This document shows, piece by piece, positions 1-8,348 of a stretch of 64,000 nt of DNA (position 1 is its first letter; each line of letters starts with the position of its first letter). The DNA comes from Mucilaginibacter sp. OK098. GTDB taxonomy: Bacteria; Bacteroidota; Bacteroidia; Sphingobacteriales; Sphingobacteriaceae. The position numbers were made by a program, and so were the translations under genes. Under the pieces are notes generated by a model. It saw only the letters and a program-made list of their open reading frames with translations, did not search any database and had not been told where the DNA came from. The stretch lies in NCBI RefSeq assembly GCF_900142915.1, contig NZ_FRCM01000004.1, forward strand, positions 657,649-721,648. The letters are read 5' to 3'.

Positions 1-1
1 A

Positions 2-1261
2 GACGATTTAGAAAACCAAAAAACTGAAATTGTTGCCCGTCTTGAAAAAGGACAGGTACTTGAAGGAACTGTTAAAAACATTACCGACTTTGGTGTATTC
101 ATTGACCTTGGTGGTGTTGACGGTTTATTACACATTACAGATATTTCATGGGGCCGCATAGAGCATCCACGCGAAATCTTAGCATTAGATCAGAAGATCA
201 ACGTTGTTGTTCTTGATTTTGATGATGAGAAAAAACGTATCGCTTTAGGCTTAAAACAACTTACTCCACACCCTTGGCAGTCATTAGATGAAAATCTACA
301 GATCGGCTCAAAGGTTAAAGGTAAAATTGTTACTGTTGCTGATTACGGCGCATTCCTTGAGATCATCCCTGGTGTTGAAGGCTTGATCCACGTATCAGAA
401 ATGTCATGGTCACAAAACTTACGTAACCCTCAGGAATTCCTGAAAGTTGGTGACGAAGTTGAAGCACAAGTGTTAACACTTGACCGCGACGAGCGCAAAA
501 TGAGCTTAGGTATTAAGCAATTAACACCTGATCCATGGCAAAATGCTGCTGAGCGCTACGCAGTTGGCACCCAGCACATCGCTACAGTTAAAAACATGAC
601 CAACTTTGGTGTGTTTGTTGAACTGGAAGACGGAATTGACGGATTGATCCACATCAGCGACCTTTCATGGTCTAAAAAAGTAAATCACCCTAATGAATTC
701 ACTAAAGTTGGTGAAAAATTAGACGTGATAGTTCTTGAGCTTGATGTTGAGAACCGTAAATTAAGTTTAGGCCACAAACAACTTGAAGAAAACCCTTGGG
801 ATACTTTTGAAACCATCTTCACTATTGATTCAATACATGAAGGTACCGTATTAAAAGTAACTGAAAAAGGTGCAATTGTTGCTTTACCTTACGGTGTTGA
901 AGGCTTTGCGCCTACCAAACACCTGGTTAAAGAAGATGGCAAGAGCTTAAAAGCTGAAGAAGCTGCTGAGTTCAAGATCATTGAATTTAACAAGGAAAAC
1001 AAACGCATCGTTATCTCTCACTCACGCATTTGGGAAGAAGCCCGTGCCGAGCAACGTGTTCAGGAATTTGAAACCCGTAAAAAGGAAGCAAAATCTGCAA
1101 GCAACGCTGTGAAAAAAGTGAAAGAATCAGTTGAGAAATCAACTTTAGGTGATTTGAGCGTATTAGCACAGTTGAAAGAGCAGATGGAAGGTGCTGAAAA
1201 CAAAGCACGCAAAGCTACTACTACAACAAAGAAAGCTTCTGAAGAAGAAGCTGCTGAATAA
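2..1261 (+). CDS. rpsA: 30S ribosomal protein S1, 5'-truncated by window edge
   Basis: C-terminal 419 residues of ribosomal protein S1, which binds mRNA on the small subunit and helps initiation. The frame is open from base 2, so the N-terminus lies outside the window. Four S1 (OB-fold) repeats are visible. Three are canonical, starting near VLEGTVKNITDFGVF, VKGKIVTVADYGAFLE and IATVKNMTNFGVFVE, each ending in an (A/S)LG-KQL signature. The fourth is divergent (HEGTVLKVTEKGAIV, ending RIVISHSRIW). A Lys/Ala/Thr/Glu-rich tail of about 60 residues follows. The repeats make the family secure. In Bacteroidota S1 works with little Shine-Dalgarno help (known). A strong terminator follows, so it is the last gene of its transcript. 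Confidence 0.97.
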   Translation, partial: DDLENQKTEIVARLEKGQVLEGTVKNITDFGVFIDLGGVDGLLHITDISWGRIEHPREILALDQKINVVVLDFDDEKKRIALGLKQLTPHPWQSLDENLQIGSKVKGKIVTVADYGAFLEIIPGVEGLIHVSEMSWSQNLRNPQEFLKVGDEVEAQVLTLDRDERKMSLGIKQLTPDPWQNAAERYAVGTQHIATVKNMTNFGVFVELEDGIDGLIHISDLSWSKKVNHPNEFTKVGEKLDVIVLELDVENRKLSLGHKQLEENPWDTFETIFTIDSIHEGTVLKVTEKGAIVALPYGVEGFAPTKHLVKEDGKSLKAEEAAEFKIIEFNKENKRIVISHSRIWEEARAEQRVQEFETRKKEAKSASNAVKKVKESVEKSTLGDLSVLAQLKEQMEGAENKARKATTTTKKASEEEAAE

Positions 1262-1287
1262 GTTTTAAATAAATTTTAATTCCTTTA

Positions 1288-1319
1288 AGCCCCTGGTAGC
1301 AATACCGGGGGCTTTTTTT
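1288..1319 (+). terminator. rho-independent terminator after rpsA
   Basis: Arms AGCCCCTGGTA and TACCGGGGGCT flank a GCAA tetraloop and are followed by seven T. It lies 27 nt after the rpsA stop codon. Confidence 0.93.
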
Positions 1320-1338
1320 GTTAATATAAATGGCTATT

Positions 1339-1554
1339 ATCGCAGGGCGTTGCCCTGCGCTGATGAGTTGGCCCCTTTCAGGGCCAGGAAAAGTCGAAAA
1401 GAAAACATACCAAGCCCTGAAAGGGCGAAACACGTCAGCGCAGGTCGAAGGCCTGCGATAATGAGTTGGCCCCTTTCAGGGCCAGGGAAATCGAAAAGAA
1501 AACATACCAAGCCCTGAAAGGGCGAAACACGTCAGCGCAGGTCGAAGGCCTGCG
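1339..1554. repeat. palindromic repeat, CGCAGGGCGTTGCCCTGCG family, tandem pair
   Basis: Starts with the hairpin CGCAGGGCGTTGCCCTGCG. Two near-identical direct copies of a ~92-94 bp unit follow (1365-1458 and 1463-1554). Each unit contains an inner inverted pair (CCCCTTTCAGGG ... CCCTGAAAGGG) and ends in CGCAGGTCGAAGGCCTGCG. Related elements lie at 37.1-37.3 kb and 52.6 kb. It fills most of the spacer between rpsA and the next gene, and no gene is seen in it. Confidence 0.9.
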
Positions 1555-1590
1555 CGAGAAGATATTGAAAAGGTAAAAAACATCAACATT

Positions 1591-1992
1591 ATGCCCGGAG
1601 AAAAAGACCTCAAAGCACTGTTAAAAACCATGAGCCCTAAGCTAAACGAAGGCGAATATGTATTTTGCACTACAACCACATTAGATGGTATCGATCCGAA
1701 TGAAATAATTGGTTTATTTAAAGAAGATGAAGGCTGGACGGTGATAGTTAATAAAGACCTTGCTGATAAATTAAGCCTCAGCTACTCCTATATTGCAGCC
1801 TGGATCACACTAACAATCCATTCATCGTTAGAAGCCGTGGGGCTTACAGCAGCTTTCGCAACCGCTCTTGGAAACAAAGGAATAAGCTGTAACGTTGTAG
1901 CAGCGTTTTATCACGATCACATTTTTGTTGCCAAAAAAGATGCGGAGAAAGCGATAGAGGCGTTAACCAATCTATCAAAGGGAGTAATGTAG
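1591..1992 (+). CDS. ACT domain-containing protein (ACT_3/DUF2241-like)
   Basis: A 133-residue protein of the stand-alone ACT-domain family (tandem ACT_3/ACT_7 arrangement). The N-terminal half has the EGEYVFCTT segment and a GWTVIV strand. The C-terminal half carries SSLEAVGLTAAFATALG and GISCNVVAAFYHDHIFV, both typical of the family. ACT domains usually bind amino acids or other small ligands, and the physiological role of this stand-alone type is unknown. No signal peptide, so cytosolic. The TAG stop codon lies inside the start of the next palindromic repeat (1989 onward). It appears monocistronic between two repeat clusters. Confidence 0.85.
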   Translation: MPGEKDLKALLKTMSPKLNEGEYVFCTTTTLDGIDPNEIIGLFKEDEGWTVIVNKDLADKLSLSYSYIAAWITLTIHSSLEAVGLTAAFATALGNKGISCNVVAAFYHDHIFVAKKDAEKAIEALTNLSKGVM

Positions 1993-2082
1993 AGACGCAA
2001 TGCTTTGCGTCTCCCACATGCTAATTATTGAATTGGTTGATTGAGATGCGAAGTTTGAGACGCGAAGCATCGCGTCTCTACA
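1989..2082. repeat. palindromic repeat, GTAGAGACGC family
   Basis: Inverted pair: GTAGAGACGCAATGCTTTGC at the left end and a matching GCGTCTCTAC at the right, about 94 bp apart, each end with its own small hairpin. The second copy is at 8078-8173. The left end overlaps the stop codon of the ACT-domain gene and the right end stops 20 nt from the aminopeptidase stop. Confidence 0.88.
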
Positions 2083-2101
2083 ATCCGGAATGCAAATCCC
2101 C

Positions 2102-3730
2102 CTACTTAAACGCCGGGAAAAGCCTCCCGCCATCAAAAATACTTTTCTCGGCAACTGTTTTTTCAACATCCTGCCATTTGCGTGGCGCATCAATTGATAA
2201 TACAGTACCCTCGGTTTTACCTATCAGCACATCATCTTCAATCCGTACACCTATGTTCCACCATTTTTTATCACACGGACTTCCAGCAGGGATATAAATG
2301 CCCGGCTCAACGGTAATTACCATTCCCGCTTTTAAATTACCCCCATACTCGCCTTTATCATGCACATCCAAACCTAAATGGTGCGATACGCCATGCGGAT
2401 AATATTTACCTACATCTTTGGCATCTTTAATAATACCCAACTGGATCAGGCGGGAGGAAAGGATTTCGCGGGTTTTGGTTTCCAGGTCGCCGTATTTTAT
2501 ACCATCCTTACATAGTTTAAACACCTCTTCCTGGGCATCATAAACTATCTGGTATATGGCTTTTTGCTCTTCGGTAAATTTACCATTAGATGGAAAAGTA
2601 CGGGTAACATCGGCGCTGTAACCATGGTATTCGGCGCCAACGTCCATCAGCACCAGTTGGTTGTCAACCTTTGTAGCGCTGTTTTCTTCGTAGTGCAAAA
2701 TGCAGCCATTAGCTCCGGCACCTACAATTGGCGGGTACCCTTCGTCCTCGGCACCATAATGCTTATGCACATACAGCATAATACCTTCCAACTCCTGTTC
2801 ACCCATTTGGGGTTTTACCGCGCGCATAGCTTCGGCGTGTGCAATGCTCGAGATCTCTACAGATTTTTTCAACAACACCAATTCTTCCGGGGTCTTAACA
2901 CCACGCAGTTCAGTTGTAAATTTTTCAAAAAGCGATAAGCCCGACGGACTGGCATCAATTTTGGCTTTCACATCCATCAGCGTAGCCGAGTCGGGTTTAT
3001 TAACCAGCTCCTGTATCAATGCATTATTTTTATAAGCATCCTGGCTTATGCGTGGTTTTATATAAGCTATTATCCGGTCAATATTTTTTGGGGTGCCATA
3101 CCTGCTGATCAGGTTCAAATCATTCACTAACCCTTTATCAACATCCTGGATCTCGCCTTTTGTTTTAAAAGTGCTCAGCAATTCTTTAAGGCTCCCTGCC
3201 CCACCGCCGCCTACATCATCCGGCAGGTCATCATATATTATAGTTTTGATTTTTTTTAGGTCGATAGGGAATTTTGCAAACTCATCGCTGTTGTAAACCC
3301 TTTTAAAGCCAAGCTTTGTTTTCACACCGGAAACCCCAAGCCGCCTGCCTGTCCATGATTCGCGCTGCGGATCGCGGTGACGGACAAAAAATAGTTCATT
3401 GTAGCTGCTGTCGCCATCTGCCTGAACCTCTTTAAATACCAGTAAAACGGCATCCGGCTCTTTATACCCTGAAAAATAATACAGATCGGGGTTTTGGTGA
3501 TAAACATAGTTAACATCTTTAGAGAAAACTCGTTCCGGGTAGGCAAAAATAACAGCTACTGAGTTTGCGGGCATCATATCCCTAAGTGCTTGCCTGCGGC
3601 CCGCATGAAATGATGGGGTCAAATAATCGGTTGGTAAGTTTTGGGGGGCGTTATCGGCCTGCGAAAAGGCCTGTACGGATGCGCAGCAAACCAAAGCCGC
3701 TGCCAAAAAGCTTTTGTTGAAAAGGTTCAT
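2102..3730 (-). CDS. secreted Xaa-Pro aminopeptidase (aminopeptidase P, M24B)
   Basis: A 542-residue exported metallopeptidase that removes N-terminal residues preceding proline. An N-terminal signal peptide (~1-24, ending VQAFSQA) precedes an aminopeptidase P N-terminal domain (~35-200) and a pita-bread M24 catalytic domain (~270-520). The dinuclear metal ligands are visible: Asp in LMDVGAEYHGYSADVTRTF, His in GVSHHLGLDVHD, Glu in VEPGIYIP and Glu in VRIEDDV. Slightly longer than cytosolic PepP (~440) because of the signal peptide and an insertion around 180-260. Export to the periplasm is inferred from the leader. It is divergent from pyrR across a 213-bp spacer. Confidence 0.93.
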   Translation of the reverse strand: MNLFNKSFLAAALVCCASVQAFSQADNAPQNLPTDYLTPSFHAGRRQALRDMMPANSVAVIFAYPERVFSKDVNYVYHQNPDLYYFSGYKEPDAVLLVFKEVQADGDSSYNELFFVRHRDPQRESWTGRRLGVSGVKTKLGFKRVYNSDEFAKFPIDLKKIKTIIYDDLPDDVGGGGAGSLKELLSTFKTKGEIQDVDKGLVNDLNLISRYGTPKNIDRIIAYIKPRISQDAYKNNALIQELVNKPDSATLMDVKAKIDASPSGLSLFEKFTTELRGVKTPEELVLLKKSVEISSIAHAEAMRAVKPQMGEQELEGIMLYVHKHYGAEDEGYPPIVGAGANGCILHYEENSATKVDNQLVLMDVGAEYHGYSADVTRTFPSNGKFTEEQKAIYQIVYDAQEEVFKLCKDGIKYGDLETKTREILSSRLIQLGIIKDAKDVGKYYPHGVSHHLGLDVHDKGEYGGNLKAGMVITVEPGIYIPAGSPCDKKWWNIGVRIEDDVLIGKTEGTVLSIDAPRKWQDVEKTVAEKSIFDGGRLFPAFK

Positions 3731-3818
3731 AAATTAGGTCAGTTATGTTATCGGTTAAAACGTGTTCAAATTACGATTATATTTTATACAAGTATAAATT
3801 TAACTTTCAAAAAGCTTA

Positions 3819-3835
3819 TCACCCTTTAAGGGTGA
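3819..3835. other. short perfect palindrome between pepP-like gene and pyrR
   Basis: TCACCCTT and AAGGGTGA separated by one base. It lies between two divergent genes, about 90 nt from the aminopeptidase start and about 108 nt from the pyrR start. It could be an operator or a small hairpin. No T-tract follows, so it is not a classical terminator. The rest of this spacer holds only a short CTAATCA-type word repeat. Confidence 0.4.
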
Positions 3836-3917
3836 GATCTTCACTTCATATCCTTCCACCTTCCGGACTAAAACAACTAATCACTAATCACCATTTCCAA
3901 CTAATTGCTAAAATCAC

Positions 3918-3925
3918 TACCTTTG
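3918..3925 (+). promoter_or_regulatory. Bacteroidota -7 box TACCTTTG of pyrR
   Basis: Exact match to TAnnTTTG, ending 18 nt before the pyrR ATG. tdh and pheS have boxes at almost the same distance. No clear -33 TTTG was found. Confidence 0.7.
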
Positions 3926-3943
3926 CCCAAATCCACCCTTACG

Positions 3944-4486
3944 ATGCAAAATCTTACACTGCTCGACGGTCAAAAATTTCAAATAACATTACAGCGTTTA
4001 TGTCGTCAGTTAATAGAAAATCATAATGATTTTTCTGAATCTGTGCTTATCGGGATTCAGCCCCGGGGCATTTATCTTGCTAAACGCATAGCCGAAGAAC
4101 TCCGCAAAATTTTGCCCGGCAAAACAATTTTGCAAGGCGACCTTGATATTACCTTTTACCGGGACGATTTTCGCCGCCGCGACCAGCTGGTACCCAATCA
4201 AACAAAAATAGATTTCATTATAGAAGGCAAAAAAGTGATCATGATGGATGATGTACTTTGGACAGGCCGCACAATCCGCGCAGCAATGGATGCCCTGCAG
4301 GCATTTGGCCGCCCGGAAAAAATTGAGCTGCTGGCACTGGTTGATCGCCGTTATTCAAGACACATCCCTGTTGAAGCCGATTATGTAGGCATTGAAGTGG
4401 ATTCCATCGCATCGCAAAAGGTTGTGGTAAGCTGGATTGAAACAGACGGAGAAGATAGAATAGTGCTTTTATCGGAAGCAAAATAA
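3944..4486 (+). CDS. pyrR: bifunctional pyr operon regulator / uracil phosphoribosyltransferase PyrR
   Basis: A 180-residue PyrR-type phosphoribosyltransferase, which can make UMP from uracil and PRPP and in Gram-positives regulates pyr genes by binding mRNA. The PRPP-binding loop VIMMDDVLWTGRTIRAA is intact, as are the RPEKIELLALVDR and ELPVEADYVG-like (here HIPVEADYVG) segments. I chose the ATG at 3944. An upstream TTG would put the promoter box TACCTTTG inside the gene. pyrB follows 130 nt later, with a palindromic repeat in between, so PyrR and PyrB probably belong to the same pathway unit. No obvious attenuator hairpin precedes pyrR, so RNA-based regulation is not supported here. Confidence 0.93.
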   Translation: MQNLTLLDGQKFQITLQRLCRQLIENHNDFSESVLIGIQPRGIYLAKRIAEELRKILPGKTILQGDLDITFYRDDFRRRDQLVPNQTKIDFIIEGKKVIMMDDVLWTGRTIRAAMDALQAFGRPEKIELLALVDRRYSRHIPVEADYVGIEVDSIASQKVVVSWIETDGEDRIVLLSEAK

Positions 4487-4494
4487 AAATCCCA

Positions 4495-4560
4495 CCCGTG
4501 GTTTGTGTCCTCACAAACCATTGTATGCATCCGGCTGTGAGGACACAGCCGCAGGGTGTT
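4495..4560. repeat. palindromic repeat, TGTGAGGACACA family
   Basis: Two adjacent hairpins, GGTTTGTGTCCTCACAAACC and GGCTGTGAGGACACAGCC, in the pyrR-pyrB spacer. Relatives lie at 15775 and 37057-37220. Confidence 0.85.
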
Positions 4561-4616
4561 AGGATAAACAATAAAGTTAAAACATAAATAAGAACGGAAT
4601 ATCCGAAATACAAAAA

Positions 4617-5543
4617 ATGGCAGGACTCAGCACACGACATCTTTTAGGAATTAAGGACTTAAACCCGGCAGACATTCAATTAATTTTTGAAACTGCGGAT
4701 AATTTTAAGACTGTTTTAAACAGGCCGATAAAAAAGGTTCCTTCCCTGCGCGATGTAACTATTGCTAATATATTTTTTGAGAACTCAACCCGTACACGCC
4801 TGTCGTTCGAGCTGGCTGAAAAACGACTTTCTGCGGATGTGGTAAACTTTGCGGCATCTTCATCATCAGTAAGCAAAGGCGAAACGCTTATAGACACAGT
4901 AAACAACATCCTGGCTATGAAGGTTGATATGGTGGTAATGCGCCACCCTTATGCCGGAGCGGGTATCTTCCTTTCAAAACACGTAAAGGCCCAGATAGTA
5001 AACGCTGGTGATGGCGCACATGAGCACCCTACCCAAGCCTTGCTTGATGCCTTCTCTATCCGTGAAAAACTGGGCGATGTAGCCGGTAAAAAAGTAGTTA
5101 TTGTGGGTGATATCCTGCACTCGCGCGTGGCTTTGTCAAACATATTATGCCTTAAACACCTTGGCGCCGAGGTTATGGTTTGCGGTCCAACAACGCTGAT
5201 TCCCAAATACATTGGTTCGTTAGGTGTAAAGGTTGAACACAATTTACTAAAGGCTCTTAACTGGTGCGATGTCGCCAACATGCTGCGCATCCAGCTGGAA
5301 CGCCAGGATATTAAATACTTCCCATCCCTAAGGGAATACACCATGCTTTACGGCTTAAATAAACAGATTCTTGACTCACTGGATAAAGAGATTATCGTGA
5401 TGCACCCAGGTCCTATTAACCGCGGCGTGGAAATCACCAGCGATGTAGCCGACAGCAAACAGTCTATTATACTTGACCAGGTAGAAAATGGCGTGGCTAT
5501 CCGGATGGCTGTACTGTTTTTATTGGCCGGACAAACACCGTAA
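4617..5543 (+). CDS. pyrB: aspartate carbamoyltransferase catalytic subunit
   Basis: A 308-residue aspartate transcarbamylase that condenses carbamoyl phosphate with aspartate in pyrimidine synthesis. The carbamoyl-phosphate site FFENSTRTRLSFELA is intact, as are the second-domain signatures GDGAHEHPTQALLDAF and MHPGPINRGVEI. Length is normal for the catalytic chain. No pyrI regulatory subunit is seen next to it. The ATG at 4617 is preceded by an A-rich stretch. Its position behind pyrR supports regulation by pyrimidine supply (inference). Its own promoter may lie downstream of the repeat that separates it from pyrR. Confidence 0.97.
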   Translation: MAGLSTRHLLGIKDLNPADIQLIFETADNFKTVLNRPIKKVPSLRDVTIANIFFENSTRTRLSFELAEKRLSADVVNFAASSSSVSKGETLIDTVNNILAMKVDMVVMRHPYAGAGIFLSKHVKAQIVNAGDGAHEHPTQALLDAFSIREKLGDVAGKKVVIVGDILHSRVALSNILCLKHLGAEVMVCGPTTLIPKYIGSLGVKVEHNLLKALNWCDVANMLRIQLERQDIKYFPSLREYTMLYGLNKQILDSLDKEIIVMHPGPINRGVEITSDVADSKQSIILDQVENGVAIRMAVLFLLAGQTP

Positions 5544-5589
5544 AATACATTATCGGTTACTTCTTACGTTATAGTGCGGAATTCTAAAT

Positions 5590-7008
5590 ATGAGATCAGC
5601 AATCATCATTCTTTTATTTTTTGCTATGTCAATTACCGCATCAGCCCAAACCCTGCAACAGCGAAGAGTGGATTCTGTCTTTGCGCTGGTTAAAAAATAC
5701 TTTAATGAAAAGAATGCAGACGCTGTTTATAACCTTACAGGCGATGCGTTTCAAAAAGAGATCAGCATCATTGGATGGGCCGATGTAGCAGCTAAACAGC
5801 TTTTCCCGCTGGGCGAAATGAAAGAAACGGCGCTGATCAGCTTTGTAAATAACAGCATGGCTACCTATAAAACTGCATTCAATAGCGTAACACTGCAGAT
5901 ATTTATCAGCCTCGATCAAAAAAACAAGTTAGAGACCTTTATTTTTAAGCCATATACCGAGCCCGCTAATAATAAAACTGCGCTGGTACCCACATCTAAC
6001 CCAATGCTATCCGATATGGATAAGCAGGTGGATACGGTTGCGCGCACCTATATTCAAAAAGCAAATACCGTTGGCTTATGCATAGGTATAATTAAAGATG
6101 GTAAAACCCATATCTACCAATATGGCGAAACAAAAAGAGGCAACGGTAAACTGCCCAATGCGGATAGCTTTTTCGAGATCGGCTCTATCACCAAAACCTT
6201 TACAGCAACCCTGCTGGCCTGGTATGTAAACGAAGGAAAGGTTAAATTAACCGATCCGATAACCATGTACCTCCCGGATTCTGTTGCTGTTAACCAGTCG
6301 CTTAAAGATATTACATTACAGAATTTGATTAATCATACCTCAGGACTGGTAAGTGTTCCGGATAATTTGAATGATAGTATGACAGATCCGTTTAATCCTT
6401 ACAAGGATTATACAAAGCAGTTAATGTACAGCTATTTAAGAACCTGCAGACTTAACAGCAAGCCTGGCGAAAAATATGCTTACTCAAATTTGGGGGTGGG
6501 TTTGCTGGGCGTAATTCTGCAATATGTAAGCGGGAAACCATTCGAACAAATGGTTTCCGAAATAATAACCAGGCCCCTTGGCATGCTCAGCACGGCACAG
6601 TATTTAAATCCGCTGATCTCGCCGCGTTTTGTATCCGTTTACAATTCCGACGGAAACCCAACCATTGCCTGGGATTTTGACGTTCTGGCTCCCTGCGGCG
6701 CCTTAAGATCAACTGTAAACGACTTACTGCGTTATGCCAAAGCCAACATGCACCCCGGCGCTGATTCGCTTTCAAAGGCCATTGAGTTAACTCATCATAT
6801 TACCTTTACTAAAGATGTAAAAATTGGCCTGGGCTGGCACGTGATCCCGGTTAACGGGATAAGCTATTACTTCCACAACGGCGGCACCTATGGCAGCAAC
6901 AGTTTTTTAGCTTTTAATGCTGAAAAGAATATTGCTATTGTTGTGCTTTCAAATGCTTATGAACCTACTGACGCAGTTGCAGCAGGAATCTTGCGAAAAT
7001 TGCAATAG
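5590..7008 (+). CDS. secreted serine hydrolase, DUF3887 + class C beta-lactamase-like
   Basis: A 472-residue exported protein. Signal peptide 1-19 (cleavage near TASAQ). A DUF3887-like alpha/beta domain occupies about 25-125. A beta-lactamase/penicillin-binding-like hydrolase domain spans ~145-470. The catalytic triad motifs are present: SITK (Ser199, Lys202), YSN (Tyr298-Asn300) and an HNGG motif near 433. This family includes D-Ala-D-Ala peptidases, esterases and class C beta-lactamases. The motifs show an active serine enzyme but not its substrate. It starts 46 nt after pyrB. I would not call it a resistance gene. Confidence 0.88.
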   Translation: MRSAIIILLFFAMSITASAQTLQQRRVDSVFALVKKYFNEKNADAVYNLTGDAFQKEISIIGWADVAAKQLFPLGEMKETALISFVNNSMATYKTAFNSVTLQIFISLDQKNKLETFIFKPYTEPANNKTALVPTSNPMLSDMDKQVDTVARTYIQKANTVGLCIGIIKDGKTHIYQYGETKRGNGKLPNADSFFEIGSITKTFTATLLAWYVNEGKVKLTDPITMYLPDSVAVNQSLKDITLQNLINHTSGLVSVPDNLNDSMTDPFNPYKDYTKQLMYSYLRTCRLNSKPGEKYAYSNLGVGLLGVILQYVSGKPFEQMVSEIITRPLGMLSTAQYLNPLISPRFVSVYNSDGNPTIAWDFDVLAPCGALRSTVNDLLRYAKANMHPGADSLSKAIELTHHITFTKDVKIGLGWHVIPVNGISYYFHNGGTYGSNSFLAFNAEKNIAIVVLSNAYEPTDAVAAGILRKLQ

Positions 7009-7108
7009 CGTAGTTGTCTGAACCGGGATTTATAGGATTTAAGGATTTTCCTGATTTCTTATCAGCATGCAGGCATCATGGTAATCCTCAAATCAGGCGA
7101 ATCATGGT

Positions 7109-8008
7109 TCAAAAACCAATATGCCGCAACGCATAATTAATAAAATTACCAGTCAGCCCGTAATCCTCCGTCCCTTTGCGGCGAATGAAAAAGAAATCGC
7201 GGGTTATCTTCAAACCTTCAATAGGTACTTCAACCAGGTCGCCTTCCCTTAGCTCGCGGATGATGGATGGGCGGGGCATAAAGCCGAGGCATTGATCAGC
7301 CAGCAGGAAGTTTTTCAATGCTTCTGTTCCACCCAAACGAATCTTTACGGACAGGTCTGCCGGTTTTATATGCAGGCCGGATAATGATTTTAGTAAAGCA
7401 TTTAACGTTCCCGAACCACGCTCGCGCAGGGCAAGCGGCGTTTTTACAAACTGCTTTAATGTTAATGACTTCCCCGCCAGCGGACTCTTAGCCGAGCAAA
7501 CCGGGATCACCTCATCACTCATAAATGGTTTGTATGATACCGTGGTCAGCTTGTTATCAACCTCAATAATGCCAATGTCCACCTCGTGGTTTAGCAGCGC
7601 ATTTAAAATATACTCCGAATTCCGGTTAACCAGCTGCACATCAACATTGGCATACTCCCGCTGAAAACCGGATAATATGGACGGCAAAATATACAATGCA
7701 ATGGTAGTACTGGCGCCCAGTCGCAAATGCCCGGCAGCCTGTGATAAGCTGCTCAATACTGACAGGTCATATTCCACTTTCCGTTCAATCTCGGTGGCTT
7801 GCTGCAGGTATTCATTGAGTTTTTGGCCGGCCTCGGTGAGCGAAATACTATTTCCCTTCCGCTCAAACAAAGGTACTTTATACTGATCTTCCAGCGCCTT
7901 AATATGCTTGCTGATGGCAGGCTGTGTTACAAACAATACCTGAGCCGCCTTCGAAAAACTCAAATTGGCAGCAACTTCCATAAAAACACGGTGAGCAAAG
8001 GAGATCAT
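7109..8008 (-). CDS. LysR family transcriptional regulator
   Basis: A 299-residue LysR-type regulator. N-terminal winged HTH (1-62; LSFSKAAQVLFVTQPAISK) is followed by a short linker helix and a periplasmic-binding-protein-like effector domain (~88-295). The effector domain segment RERGSGTLNALLKSL resembles the anion-binding loop of CysB/YeiE/CysL-type members. Target and ligand are unknown. Usually such regulators act on a divergent gene, but upstream here is only a repeat-filled spacer and the convergent-oriented asd end. A TATCTTTG box ends only five nt before the ATG, so the mRNA is probably leaderless. Confidence 0.93.
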   Translation of the reverse strand: MISFAHRVFMEVAANLSFSKAAQVLFVTQPAISKHIKALEDQYKVPLFERKGNSISLTEAGQKLNEYLQQATEIERKVEYDLSVLSSLSQAAGHLRLGASTTIALYILPSILSGFQREYANVDVQLVNRNSEYILNALLNHEVDIGIIEVDNKLTTVSYKPFMSDEVIPVCSAKSPLAGKSLTLKQFVKTPLALRERGSGTLNALLKSLSGLHIKPADLSVKIRLGGTEALKNFLLADQCLGFMPRPSIIRELREGDLVEVPIEGLKITRDFFFIRRKGTEDYGLTGNFINYALRHIGF

Positions 8009-8013
8009 GGTTT

Positions 8014-8021
8014 CAAAGATA
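8014..8021 (-). promoter_or_regulatory. -7 box TATCTTTG of the LysR gene
   Basis: Exact TAnnTTTG match on the minus strand, five nt upstream of the ATG at 8008. Transcription would begin at or next to the start codon. Confidence 0.6.
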
Positions 8022-8077
8022 GTGAAACAGTATAAAAGAAAGTTATAATGATGATTTGATTATATGTATTGATCGTT

Positions 8078-8173
8078 GTAGAGACACAATACTTTGTGTC
8101 TCTCGCATGCAAATCACGTTGACTGGACCGTTGTCGTGTTAGCACAGTTAGACGCAAAGTATTGCGTCTCTAC
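8078..8173. repeat. palindromic repeat, GTAGAGACGC family (second copy)
   Basis: GTAGAGACACAATACTTTGT hairpin at the left and GACGCAAAGTATTGCGTCTC at the right, forming an inverted pair like that at 1989. Centre sequence differs. It sits in the 340-bp spacer between LysR and asd, which otherwise holds the asd terminator and CAATCAACCT-type words. Confidence 0.88.
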
Positions 8174-8258
8174 GGTAGTTGCGATTTTAATTTTTAAAAA
8201 TACTCCAGGCTTGTTTATCTGAACAGATTCAAATGGTTTCATTTAAAATATCCATAAA

Positions 8259-8290
8259 TAAAAATAGGGATAATCTCCCGATCATCCCTA
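8259..8290 (-). terminator. likely terminator after asd
   Basis: On the minus strand TAGGGAT and ATCCCTA arms surround a 12-nt loop and are followed by TTTTTATTT. It lies about 60 nt past the asd stop. Confidence 0.65.
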
Positions 8291-8348
8291 TAATTTATAT
8301 TTCAATAAACTGAGTCAAAACTTAATCCAACTCAATCAACCTAATCAA

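Noticed and set aside
5590..7008. Beta-lactamase resistance gene
   Set aside because: The class C-like fold is shared by esterases and peptidases; the DUF3887 domain and lack of resistance context give no basis for a resistance call.
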